Below, piece after piece: positions 7,605 through 14,491 of a stretch of 23,931 bases of DNA. Numbering within the stretch: position 1 is the stretch's first letter; every line of letters begins with the position of its first letter. The DNA is from JBBQQG01 sp038216175 (GTDB lineage Bacteria; Patescibacteriota; Saccharimonadia; Saccharimonadales; OMJO01): NCBI GenBank assembly GCA_038216175.1, contig JBBQQG010000016.1:1-23931 (forward strand), in the 5' to 3' direction. The position numbers and the translations under genes are program-made. The notes under the pieces are model-generated. The model made no database searches and was not told the origin of the DNA. It was given only the letters and a program-made list of their open reading frames with translations.

Positions 7605-8625
7605 GGCTTGATTGGTCAGTATTTGGTGCAGTTTTGCCAAGATGTTTATATGCCTTAAGGGTGACCTTTCGACCTCTTGGTGTACGCTCAAGTAGACCGA
7701 TTTGCATTAGATATGGCTCAAAAAAATCTTCAATAGTCGATCGTTCTTCGGCAGTCATAGCAGCTAGAGTTTCTATTCCAACAGGACCGCCGCTATAATT
7801 ATCTATAATCGCGTTTAATAGCATTCGATCTGCTGGATCTAAGCCTAACTCGTCTATCTCAAGCAGCTTTAGTGCCTCAGTACTGCTACTAGTATCTATA
7901 ATGCCATCGCCGTTAACATCGGCATAGTCTCTTACTCGCTTCAGTAGACGGTTGGCTATCCTGGGAGTTAATCGAGCCCTGGTAGCAAGTGTTTCAGCCG
8001 CTTGAGTATGAAGCTTTACGCCGATTATTTTTGCGGCCCTTTCAATGATTTGTCTGATTTCATCAGGATTATAGAATTCCAATCGGTGGACCATACCAAA
8101 CCTGTCTCGTAGTGGTGCAGACAACAGGCCCGCTCGGGTAGTAGCTCCAATAATTGTGAATTTAGGTAAATCGAGCCTTAGACTTCGGGCACTCGGTCCT
8201 TTACCGATCATAATGTCGAGTTTAAAGTCTTCCATTGCACTATATAATACTTCTTCTACTGATTGGTGCAGTCGGTGGATTTCATCAATAAATAATATAT
8301 CGCCGTCTTGAAGATTAGTCAGGATACTGGCAAGATCGCCGGCTCTTTCGATCGCTGGACCGCTGGTTACGCGAATAGTTGCTCCCATTTCATGGGCAAT
8401 AACAGTGGCCATAGTAGTTTTACCTAGTCCTGGTGGACCATATAAAAGTACATGGTCGAGAGATTCGCCGCGCTTCTTTGCTGCCGAAATCGCTAGCTGC
8501 AAGTTCTGTTTAAGCCTGGTTTGGCCAATATAGTTTATAAAATCGTGTGGTCGAAGTGTTACTTCGAGTTCAATTTCGGTTGGATCAGACACTGGTGTTT
8601 CCGAGTTTATTATTCGCTCAATCAT
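7597..8625 (-). CDS. ruvB: Holliday junction branch migration ATPase RuvB
   Basis: RuvB is the hexameric AAA+ motor that drives branch migration with RuvA. The 342-aa length is standard. Motifs seen: Walker A GPPGLGKT (63-70), Walker B LFIDEIHRL (111-119), sensor-1 region TIIGATTRAG (158-166), arginine finger in PLRDRFG (R173), and the C-terminal winged helix with RTPRGRKVTLKAYKHLG. It overlaps ruvA by 4 nt (ATGA on the minus strand), giving the order yebC-ruvC-ruvA-ruvB. Confidence 0.97.
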   Translation of the reverse strand: MIERIINSETPVSDPTEIELEVTLRPHDFINYIGQTRLKQNLQLAISAAKKRGESLDHVLLYGPPGLGKTTMATVIAHEMGATIRVTSGPAIERAGDLASILTNLQDGDILFIDEIHRLHQSVEEVLYSAMEDFKLDIMIGKGPSARSLRLDLPKFTIIGATTRAGLLSAPLRDRFGMVHRLEFYNPDEIRQIIERAAKIIGVKLHTQAAETLATRARLTPRIANRLLKRVRDYADVNGDGIIDTSSSTEALKLLEIDELGLDPADRMLLNAIIDNYSGGPVGIETLAAMTAEERSTIEDFFEPYLMQIGLLERTPRGRKVTLKAYKHLGKTAPNTDQSSLI

Positions 8626-9206
8626 AAGGCCGATCCCCTTAAAGCTTGTTTTACGCGGTCTTCAGTAGGAATCTTTTTATCTATTCCTGCAAGTGCACCG
8701 GCTGCGTCAGGAAAGGTATAGCCAAGTGCCATTAAAGCTTGAACTGCTTCATCGTTCTGACTTGATGCAGTACCGATTAGTAGCAACTCAGCTTTATCGC
8801 TTACAATTAACCCAACTTTTTCCTTTAGTTCAATCACAACTCGTTCTGCGACTTTCTTGCCTACTCCGCTAGCTGTCTGGATTAATTTAGTATCACCGCT
8901 AGCAATCGCCTGCTTTAATACAGCCGGGCTTCCAACACCTAATATATTAATTGCCATTTTCGGACCAACTCCATTTACACCTAAAAGCTGCTCGAACAGC
9001 AACTTTGTTGAAAAGTCCAAAAAACCGTATAGATCGTGAGACACTTCTCTTATATGTTCGTAGATGTATAATTTTGAAATATCGCCGACACTGAGTTTAG
9101 AAAAATCGTCGGCAGGAACTAAAATACCGTAGCCGACGCCTTTTACGTCTAACACGACTAATTCGCCCATTTTTTCAGCGATATTTCCACTTAATGTCGC
9201 AATCAT
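8622..9206 (-). CDS. ruvA: Holliday junction DNA-binding protein RuvA
   Basis: RuvA is a tetrameric protein that holds the four-way junction flat and loads RuvB. The 194-aa protein starts with the OB-fold domain MIATLSGNIAEKMGELVVLD and VKGVGYGI, carries two helix-hairpin-helix motifs (LLGVNGVGPKMAINIL and ASGVGKKVAERVVIELKEK), and ends with domain III (AVQALMALGYTFPDAAGAL), which binds RuvB. It starts 9 nt after the ruvC stop and a -10-like TGCGATAAT overlaps that stop, so separate transcription is possible. No Shine-Dalgarno is seen. Confidence 0.97.
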   Translation of the reverse strand: MIATLSGNIAEKMGELVVLDVKGVGYGILVPADDFSKLSVGDISKLYIYEHIREVSHDLYGFLDFSTKLLFEQLLGVNGVGPKMAINILGVGSPAVLKQAIASGDTKLIQTASGVGKKVAERVVIELKEKVGLIVSDKAELLLIGTASSQNDEAVQALMALGYTFPDAAGALAGIDKKIPTEDRVKQALRGSAL

Positions 9207-9214
9207 GTTTTATT

Positions 9215-9223
9215 ATTATCGCA
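9215..9223 (-). promoter_or_regulatory. Extended -10-like box (TGCGATAAT) overlapping the ruvC stop
   Basis: TGC-GATAAT is followed by 8 nt and then the ruvA ATG. The TAA inside GATAAT is the ruvC stop codon (9218-9216). The arrangement is identical to that at ruvB/PH-domain gene. Confidence 0.5.
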
Positions 9224-9689
9224 CACTCTGGGCGCAGCACAGTGCTGCGGCCAGAGCATCAGCGCAGTCGTCCGGTTTTGGCACCGATGTAAGCCCTAAG
9301 ATAACTTTTACCATTTCCTGCATCTGTTTCTTATCGGCTCGACCGTAACCAGTAAGTGCTTGTTTAATCTGGAGCGGAGTATATTCGTATATATCGAGAC
9401 TTGCCTGCATGCCACATAAAAGTACGACGCCTCTAGCCTGAGCGACTGTCATAGCTGTCGTAACATTCTGGGCAAAAAATAACTTCTCAACTGCCATACG
9501 ATCCGGTGAATTTTGCGAAATTATATCGGAAAGTTCATCGTAAATAGTAAGTAGCCTGATAGCGTCTTTTTCATGAACCGGAGTTCTAATCACTCCTCCA
9601 TCGACTAGATGAGCTTTGTTTTTTTGATCGATTTCAATAATACCAAAACCTAGAATTCCAGTACCCGGATCAATTCCAAGAATCCGCAT
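9216..9689 (-). CDS. ruvC: Crossover junction endodeoxyribonuclease RuvC
   Basis: RuvC is a dimeric Mg-dependent resolvase of RNase H fold that nicks Holliday junctions symmetrically. The 157-aa protein has all four acidic catalytic residues in expected places: D7 (LGIDPGT), E68 (MAVEKLFF), and D141 and D144 (KPDDCADALAAAL). FFAQN and the tail ADALAAAL are family signatures. It follows yebC by 17 nt and precedes ruvA by 9 nt. Confidence 0.97.
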   Translation of the reverse strand: MRILGIDPGTGILGFGIIEIDQKNKAHLVDGGVIRTPVHEKDAIRLLTIYDELSDIISQNSPDRMAVEKLFFAQNVTTAMTVAQARGVVLLCGMQASLDIYEYTPLQIKQALTGYGRADKKQMQEMVKVILGLTSVPKPDDCADALAAALCCAQSVR

Positions 9690-9706
9690 TTTAGACTTCC
9701 ATAAAT

Positions 9707-10435
9707 TTAGCTTGTTATCAGTTCGTCAGGAATTTCAAAATTGACATGAGTAGCACTAACGTCGTCCAAATCTTCCAAAGCATCCATTAATCTCATAATC
9801 TTTCCAGCCGTTTGGGCATCGGTAATTTCAACTGTATTATTTGGTATATATGTAAGCTCGGCCGCTAAAATATCAAGACCTGCCGATCTTAGATTGTCGC
9901 GAACCAATGCTAATTCTTTCGGATCTGTATATATTATTGAATCGCCGTCTTCATCTTGTACGTCTTGAGCACCAGCATCTATTGCTTTAATTAACAGATC
10001 GTCGCCAGTCCCCGATATTCTTATCATACCCTTGTGATCAAACTGAAAAACAACAGAGCCTTTATCTGCAATATTGCCGCCGTGTTTACTAAATGCTAAT
10101 CGAACATCTGGGTATGTCCGGTTTATATTATCGGTAGTACACTCGGCCAGGATCGCTACGCCTCCAGGACCGTACCCTTCATAAAGTACTTCAATAAGTT
10201 GTGCCGCTTCTTTATCTTTAACCCTAGCGATTGCCCTCTCAATATTTGCAAGCGGCATATTGGCGGCTTTAGCTTTATCAATTGATAGTCTTAATGAAAA
10301 ATTTGTCGTCGGATCAGTGCCGCTTCTAGCGGCAATAGCAATAAGATTTCCCAGTTTTGTAAATACAGCACCCCGAGTAGCATCTTTTAGACCTTTCTGC
10401 CGTTTAATGGTTGACCATTTGCTATGACCAGACAT
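9707..10435 (-). CDS. yebC: YebC/TACO1 family protein
   Basis: The 242-aa protein opens with the family signature MSGHSKWSTIKRQKG and contains YEGYGPGGVAI and the typical C-terminal ALEDLDDVSATHVNFEIP. YebC/TACO1 proteins are linked to transcription control and to translation of difficult proline stretches; the role here is not decidable. It is the first gene of the ruv block, a common partner arrangement in bacteria. Its promoter has an extended -10, and AGGAG about 9 nt before the ATG is a good Shine-Dalgarno, so unlike many genes here it has a true leader. Confidence 0.95.
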   Translation of the reverse strand: MSGHSKWSTIKRQKGLKDATRGAVFTKLGNLIAIAARSGTDPTTNFSLRLSIDKAKAANMPLANIERAIARVKDKEAAQLIEVLYEGYGPGGVAILAECTTDNINRTYPDVRLAFSKHGGNIADKGSVVFQFDHKGMIRISGTGDDLLIKAIDAGAQDVQDEDGDSIIYTDPKELALVRDNLRSAGLDILAAELTYIPNNTVEITDAQTAGKIMRLMDALEDLDDVSATHVNFEIPDELITS

Positions 10436-10476
10436 ACAAGAAAACTCCTACCAATTATTGACACTTTTCATCTGTT

Positions 10477-10485
10477 ATTATATCA
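10477..10485 (-). promoter_or_regulatory. Extended -10 promoter (TGATATAAT) of yebC-ruvCAB
   Basis: TGA-TATAAT lies 41 nt before the yebC ATG, leaving a leader of roughly 34 nt that contains the AGGAG Shine-Dalgarno. No strong -35 is seen, as expected for an extended -10. Confidence 0.7.
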
Positions 10486-10521
10486 CATTTTTGACTGCAA
10501 AACGATCGACTAAGTAAGAGA

Positions 10522-10965
10522 TTATTTTGTTATAAAATGAATAAAAAATACAAAAAGTATCAAAGCAAATAAAATTTCGGTATAAATACCCCACGGCCGC
10601 TCGAATAGCTGGATGTTTCTATGTAATTCCATAAATCTATTGTTGGTCTTTATATGAAGATTTCTATTTTGTTTAAAATAATGAAATACCCATGAAGCAT
10701 CAGGTGAGTACGCTACCCACCCTACAATTTCCATATTCCACTTGCGAAAAATAGCCGCTAGTACAGCAATAGCTAATGCTAATGCTGTATCGCCGTACAC
10801 TATTAATCGGTATATTTTAGATTTTGAACGTTGCTCAAGCGGTATTCCATAATGCGGTAGACTATCTAATACAAAATGTGAAATAAATGCCACCGGAATA
10901 GCAATAGGAAGTGGCAGAACTGCACCTAGCAGTGCGCCTGTTAAAGCATGGTTGGTTGCAGTCAC
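10522..10965 (-). CDS. Putative membrane metal-dependent hydrolase (DUF457/YdjM-like)
   Basis: The 147-aa membrane protein starts with GTG. The N-terminal part NHALTGALLGAVLP (with H6) and SHFVLDSLPHYG (H30, D34, H38) give the His/Asp pattern of the YdjM/DUF457 'membrane-bound metal-dependent hydrolase' group. Two further hydrophobic segments lie in the middle (about 57-72) and at the C-terminus (about 126-145). The reaction is unknown. It lies about 39 nt downstream of the NIF3/CutA-like gene on the same strand. Confidence 0.65.
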   Translation of the reverse strand: MTATNHALTGALLGAVLPLPIAIPVAFISHFVLDSLPHYGIPLEQRSKSKIYRLIVYGDTALALAIAVLAAIFRKWNMEIVGWVAYSPDASWVFHYFKQNRNLHIKTNNRFMELHRNIQLFERPWGIYTEILFALILFVFFIHFITK

Positions 10966-11004
10966 GAAGCTATCATTAACATGTACATAACTTTTATCCT
11001 GATT

Positions 11005-11325
11005 CTATATTTCTAGCATTGGGTAAATATCAATAACCACTTCTTCATACGGATGTGCTTTTTTTATTACTTTAATAATGTCATGTACCTGAGTCTTTTC
11101 ACAGGAGACTTCAATTCTTTCTTCGTCAACTGCCTCTAATTTTCCTATCGAACCGATATGCGGATGAGCCTTGTCGTTTGGCTTAAATCTTCCAGTACCT
11201 TTGATAGAAAAACTACAAAAACTATAATTGCCGATTTTACCGGCCCCAGCATCTCCTAATACACGGCGTATTTCATCGGCATGTTCCCCTGGTACAAATA
11301 CGACTATTTTAACAAGTTCTTTCAT
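11005..11325 (-). CDS. Stand-alone NIF3/YqfO C-terminal-like (CutA-fold) protein
   Basis: The 106-aa protein matches the CutA-like domain inserted in YqfO/NIF3 proteins: KIVVFVPGEHADEIRRVLGDAGAGKIGNY at the start, SFSIKGTGRFKPNDKAHPHIG in the middle and KAHPYEEVVIDIYPM at the end. Stand-alone versions exist in bacteria and may bind divalent metal; no enzyme activity is assigned. It has its own leaderless-type promoter. Confidence 0.82.
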   Translation of the reverse strand: MKELVKIVVFVPGEHADEIRRVLGDAGAGKIGNYSFCSFSIKGTGRFKPNDKAHPHIGSIGKLEAVDEERIEVSCEKTQVHDIIKVIKKAHPYEEVVIDIYPMLEI

Positions 11326-11334
11326 CTCATTTAA

Positions 11335-11343
11335 ACTATAACA
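11335..11343 (-). promoter_or_regulatory. Extended -10 box (TGTTATAGT), 9 nt before a start codon
   Basis: TGT-TATAGT is followed by 9 nt and the ATG at 11325, predicting a leader of about 3 nt. There is no Shine-Dalgarno. Confidence 0.62.
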
Positions 11344-11385
11344 AGAAAACTATTACAGTTTAAACTTAAGCCAGATTATTAATTA

Positions 11386-11916
11386 CTATTTGTAGGCTGA
11401 AGTTTTAATTGCCGTCCAATTTTCTAGGCAAAAATCAAAAATAAAAGTTCCAATTTCGATTATATTATGTGGAATATCAACAGTTTTTTGAGTTAATAAT
11501 TCACCTTTGGTAAACATTCTTACATCTTTAGATTCTTTATCAGATATTTTATGGATCGGTTTCTCTCTAGTTACAAATAAGTATTCTATATCGGTATGAA
11601 AATGTTCGTCGCTAAATGCATGCGTCATTAATCCAACTGGCAACGGATGCAGATTTACCCCAGTTAATTTCTGGAGTGATCCAACCGGCTGCATGACCAT
11701 TAACTGATTAAAACTATAGCCTGATTCTTCTAAGATTTCATGAGCAACAGCTTGCCAGGGTGTTTCATTTAACTCTACATGCCCACCAAACTGAATGAAA
11801 GTGCCAAGTATCTTATGGCGATGAAGCAGTAGCCTTGGCTGCAGGCCATCTGTTCTGACAATAAATGCACTGGCCGTAAAGTCATGTTGGCCGGGGTTTG
11901 TATGAATATGTGCCAT
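11386..11916 (-). CDS. NUDIX hydrolase
   Basis: The 176-aa protein hydrolyses a nucleoside-diphosphate-linked substrate by family membership; the specific substrate is unknown. The Nudix box reads from G45 to Y67: GHVELNE, then HEILEESGY. The metal-binding E60, E63 and E64 are kept, but the usual Arg before the first Glu is His (H59). The start is supported by AAGGA about 7 nt upstream. It follows the VIT gene by 13 nt and is probably cotranscribed with it. Confidence 0.85.
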   Translation of the reverse strand: MAHIHTNPGQHDFTASAFIVRTDGLQPRLLLHRHKILGTFIQFGGHVELNETPWQAVAHEILEESGYSFNQLMVMQPVGSLQKLTGVNLHPLPVGLMTHAFSDEHFHTDIEYLFVTREKPIHKISDKESKDVRMFTKGELLTQKTVDIPHNIIEIGTFIFDFCLENWTAIKTSAYK

Positions 11917-11929
11917 AATATTTCCTTTT

Positions 11930-12637
11930 CTAAGTAACGCGTGCTCCGACTAATCGTCCAATTGCAAATGTTATAGCCATTGCAATTGAGCCACCCATTA
12001 CAACCCTAAATGTTGCTTTAAATTTATTAGCATCACCTACTTTTGCACTTATTATCCCAGTTGCAGACAATGATGTTATGACTGACAAAAATGTTACGGA
12101 TATACGGTATTTTTGTGAACTAAGTGTAATCGCTAAAAGTGGGATTACCGCACCTAATAAAAACGAAATAGCAGATGCAAATGCTGCCTGCCAAGGATAT
12201 GTTAGATCTTCAGGGTCGATTTTTAATTCAGCGTCAGCATGCGCGGCAAATGCGTCTTGCTTAGTCAACTCTTTTGCTACCTGAATCGCAGTCTTTTTAG
12301 TTAATCCTTTTGCTTGATATATCTTAGTAAGTTCGTCTAGTTCTTCATCTGGATATAATTTAAGCTCATCTTTTTCTTTTAATAATAGTGACCTCTCTGT
12401 ATCCCTTTGACTACTGACAGAAACATATTCACCGGCTGCCATTGAAAGTGCTCCGGCTACAAGTCCAGCTAATCCTGCAGTAAATATGGCACCCTTGGAA
12501 TTAGAAGCACCCGCAACACCTACAACAATACTTGCAACTGAAACAATTCCATCATTTGCTCCAAGTACAGCCGCACGAAGCGAATTTAGTTTACTAGTTT
12601 GTTTCGGTGAATGTGGTTCAGGATGAGATTCTGACAT
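11930..12637 (-). CDS. VIT1/CCC1 family transporter
   Basis: The 235-aa integral membrane protein is of the vacuolar iron transporter/CCC1 family, which moves Fe(II) or Mn(II) by proton antiport in characterised eukaryotic members. Seen: the first-helix signature LRAAVLGANDGIVSVASIVVGVAGA, then GLAGLVAGALSMAAGEYVSVSSQRDTE, a cytoplasmic charged helical part (ERSLLLKEKDELKLYPDEELDELTKIYQ) with the acidic metal-binding-domain look, and three C-terminal helices. In this organism it may store or export iron or manganese. A -10 box lies 9 nt before the ATG. Confidence 0.9.
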   Translation of the reverse strand: MSESHPEPHSPKQTSKLNSLRAAVLGANDGIVSVASIVVGVAGASNSKGAIFTAGLAGLVAGALSMAAGEYVSVSSQRDTERSLLLKEKDELKLYPDEELDELTKIYQAKGLTKKTAIQVAKELTKQDAFAAHADAELKIDPEDLTYPWQAAFASAISFLLGAVIPLLAITLSSQKYRISVTFLSVITSLSATGIISAKVGDANKFKATFRVVMGGSIAMAITFAIGRLVGARVT

Positions 12638-12646
12638 AGTTAATAA

Positions 12647-12652
12647 TTTATA
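12647..12652 (-). promoter_or_regulatory. -10-like box (TATAAA), 9 nt before the VIT gene
   Basis: TATAAA is followed by 9 nt and the ATG at 12637. The spacing equals that at 11325 and 14312, but there is no TGN extension. Confidence 0.4.
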
Positions 12653-12657
12653 AAAAC

Positions 12658-12927
12658 TTAGTTTTGTTTATTTCTCAAATGCTTTCTTCTGATATCTAAT
12701 ATAATTAAGCACATCCCAGCTATTAGCCCGATAAGTGCACTTGAAAGCGTACCGATATTTACAATTGCCAGTCCAGTTGTGTTGGGTACTGGATTATTAA
12801 GTATTGTTTTTAAAAATATATTAACGATATAGGGGATTACGCCGAATAAACTTAGAATAATTAAGATTACTCCTATAAGTAGAAGCCGGCTACCATCTTG
12901 GTGTAAAGTTTTCTTTTGGTTATTCAT
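12658..12927 (-). CDS. Small two-TM membrane protein, unknown
   Basis: The 89-aa protein has two hydrophobic helices (about 15-38 and 55-78) and charged ends (N-terminal KKTLHQDGSR, C-terminal RRKHLRNKQN). Its ATG follows the stop of the upstream gene directly (TAAATG), so the two are probably one operon. No family is recognised. Confidence 0.65.
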   Translation of the reverse strand: MNNQKKTLHQDGSRLLLIGVILIILSLFGVIPYIVNIFLKTILNNPVPNTTGLAIVNIGTLSSALIGLIAGMCLIILDIRRKHLRNKQN

Positions 12928-13236
12928 TTAATTCTCAATTTTTTTAATTTTACTTACAACTTTATTTGCAACTTCGGTGGGGATATCCTCTTCTTGTCTT
13001 TTTGCTGTTTCTATTTCTTGATTAACCTCAACCCTAGCTGCTTGCCATGCAGACCAGTGACCCGATACTAATGCCCACAACGAAAGAGCTGAAACATAGG
13101 TAACACTACTGAGCCAATGCATAACAAAAGATACTGGAATCATTGCGAGCCAAAATATAGTAAACCAACCATTTACTTTACGCATAAATTTAGGATCACC
13201 TTGTACGCTTGCCCACAGTGATTTAACGCTGTTCAT
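12928..13236 (-). CDS. Small membrane protein, unknown
   Basis: The 102-aa protein has two hydrophobic segments (about 22-45 and 47-62), rich in Trp, and a charged helical C-terminal tail (VNQEIETAKRQEEDIPTEVANKVV). AGGAG about 9 nt before the ATG is a good Shine-Dalgarno. It is the first gene of a two-gene operon. It resembles small membrane proteins common in CPR genomes; no function is assigned. Confidence 0.68.
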   Translation of the reverse strand: MNSVKSLWASVQGDPKFMRKVNGWFTIFWLAMIPVSFVMHWLSSVTYVSALSLWALVSGHWSAWQAARVEVNQEIETAKRQEEDIPTEVANKVVSKIKKIEN

Positions 13237-13269
13237 TTAGATATGCTCCTATGATGTTTAATTTACTTA

Positions 13270-13299
13270 ACTATAATACTCGTAGATGTACTTTTTCAA
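13270..13299 (-). promoter_or_regulatory. Sigma70-type promoter for the small membrane protein pair
   Basis: -35 TTGAAA (13294-13299), an 18-nt spacer and -10 TATAGT (13270-13275). The predicted leader is about 26 nt with a Shine-Dalgarno, in contrast to the leaderless genes nearby. Confidence 0.5.
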
Positions 13300-13349
13300 T
13301 GATTTTAAATTTATCAGATTGGATTGAATAAAATCTAAACTTATTGAAG

Positions 13350-13844
13350 TTAACGATTATTTGCAATAATTTCTGAGCTATAATAATCATCTATAATTTC
13401 CGGTATGGCAACAACACGGACATAATTGCTAAGTAGTTCTAAGTGACCCGGCGTCCAATCCTGAGTCCACATATTTTCACGATCGATTGGTTTTTTAGCG
13501 TATATAGGCTTTCTGTCGCCTAAAGCTGCACCAATTTCTAAGGCAACACTTAAACCTATATAGTCTTCCAAATTCATAAGATACATAAAATCTGCCCGTT
13601 TAAGCTGAGTTAAAAATTCCTTCTCAATTTGATTAGGGTTAATATCTCTTTCATTAGGGAGTGGACGCATCGACTGTATTTCATCTAACCTAATAATTCT
13701 TTGCTTTGGCAGAAATAACCTTCCTTTTTCAGGAGCTAGCACGCTAATGTTGTTATCCTGAAATTCGTCATATGTTTCATCTATTTCAGGTTTAAATTTA
13801 AAACTGCCGGAGATTACACAGCTGATTGGATTGTTAGACGACAT
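13350..13844 (-). CDS. Nucleoside 2-deoxyribosyltransferase-like (Rossmann-like) protein
   Basis: The 164-aa protein has the pattern of the nucleoside 2-deoxyribosyltransferase-like fold: an N-terminal strand ISCVISGSFKF, a middle strand QLKRADFMYLMNLEDYIG and the helix GLSVALEIGAALGDRKPIYA, in which the Glu is a candidate active-site residue. Those enzymes exchange bases between deoxynucleosides. The substrate here is unknown and a merely structural match is possible. It is flanked by intergenic gaps of about 100 nt and is probably a single-gene unit. Confidence 0.6.
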   Translation of the reverse strand: MSSNNPISCVISGSFKFKPEIDETYDEFQDNNISVLAPEKGRLFLPKQRIIRLDEIQSMRPLPNERDINPNQIEKEFLTQLKRADFMYLMNLEDYIGLSVALEIGAALGDRKPIYAKKPIDRENMWTQDWTPGHLELLSNYVRVVAIPEIIDDYYSSEIIANNR

Positions 13845-13940
13845 AATTTTAATAATTCTTTCACTAATATAATAATATAAATATAGATATATAAATATAT
13901 ACCAAACTCAAAGAAAAAATTACCAGCTATTATCTTATTC

Positions 13941-14312
13941 CTAAGACAGATTACCGGCTAGTAATAGCGACTCATTAATCAAAGATTTTAGATTTTTCCA
14001 ATTTATAAACTGGTTTTCTTTAAGATCAATGGAACGCGATTTTTTAGAATCGAAACCGTTATTGAATAGCTTATTATTATCTTTTAACTGAGCTCCGTTT
14101 GCAATAAAGTTATATTTTGTGTGTTCTTTAAATGCTGCTTCCGCAAATATAATATTACCCTTTAAAATAAAGACAGGCACTCCCCACTTTATTTCCTCTG
14201 TAATTAACGTACCTGTTTCACTAATAAGTATTCTGAAATGAGTAAGATTGTTCTTCTTCCATATATCCAGGTTTGATAGGTATTCGTCTACACTCTTTAT
14301 GTCGTTATTCAC
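13941..14312 (-). CDS. DUF1801 (YdhG-like) protein
   Basis: The 123-aa protein matches DUF1801: EEIKWGVPVFILKGNIIFA, then FKEHTKYNFIANGAQL and KSRSIDLKE. The family is soluble, of unknown function, and frequent in small-genome bacteria. It starts with GTG, supported by a TGTTATAAT box 9 nt upstream. Confidence 0.82.
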   Translation of the reverse strand: MNNDIKSVDEYLSNLDIWKKNNLTHFRILISETGTLITEEIKWGVPVFILKGNIIFAEAAFKEHTKYNFIANGAQLKDNNKLFNNGFDSKKSRSIDLKENQFINWKNLKSLINESLLLAGNLS

Positions 14313-14321
14313 TATTAATAA

Positions 14322-14330
14322 ATTATAACA
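14322..14330 (-). promoter_or_regulatory. Consensus extended -10 (TGTTATAAT), 9 nt before a GTG start
   Basis: TGT-TATAAT, a full consensus, is followed by 9 nt and the GTG at 14312. There is no Shine-Dalgarno, so the transcript is predicted to have about 2 nt of leader. Confidence 0.7.
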
Positions 14331-14437
14331 AAAACAGATAGTTTGTCTTTGACACTACCTTGAACTTTATAAATCGATGCTACTTAATTGAGGTATGATT
14401 GTATGTACCTTCATTATTAATTTAGATTATATTCTAA

Positions 14438-14472
14438 ATTAAAAGAAGGGTTATAATAACCCCTCTTTTAAT
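14438..14472 (-). terminator. Terminator hairpin after the TGPES repeat protein
   Basis: A 16-bp stem with one mismatch (14438-14453 with 14457-14472, loop TAA) begins 20 nt after the stop at 14492. On the minus strand it ends in CTTTTAATTTAG. A second hairpin (14419-14426 with 14433-14440, 6-nt loop) follows, its arm overlapping the first by 3 nt. Confidence 0.78.
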
Positions 14473-14491
14473 CTTTAAGCATTAAAATTAT

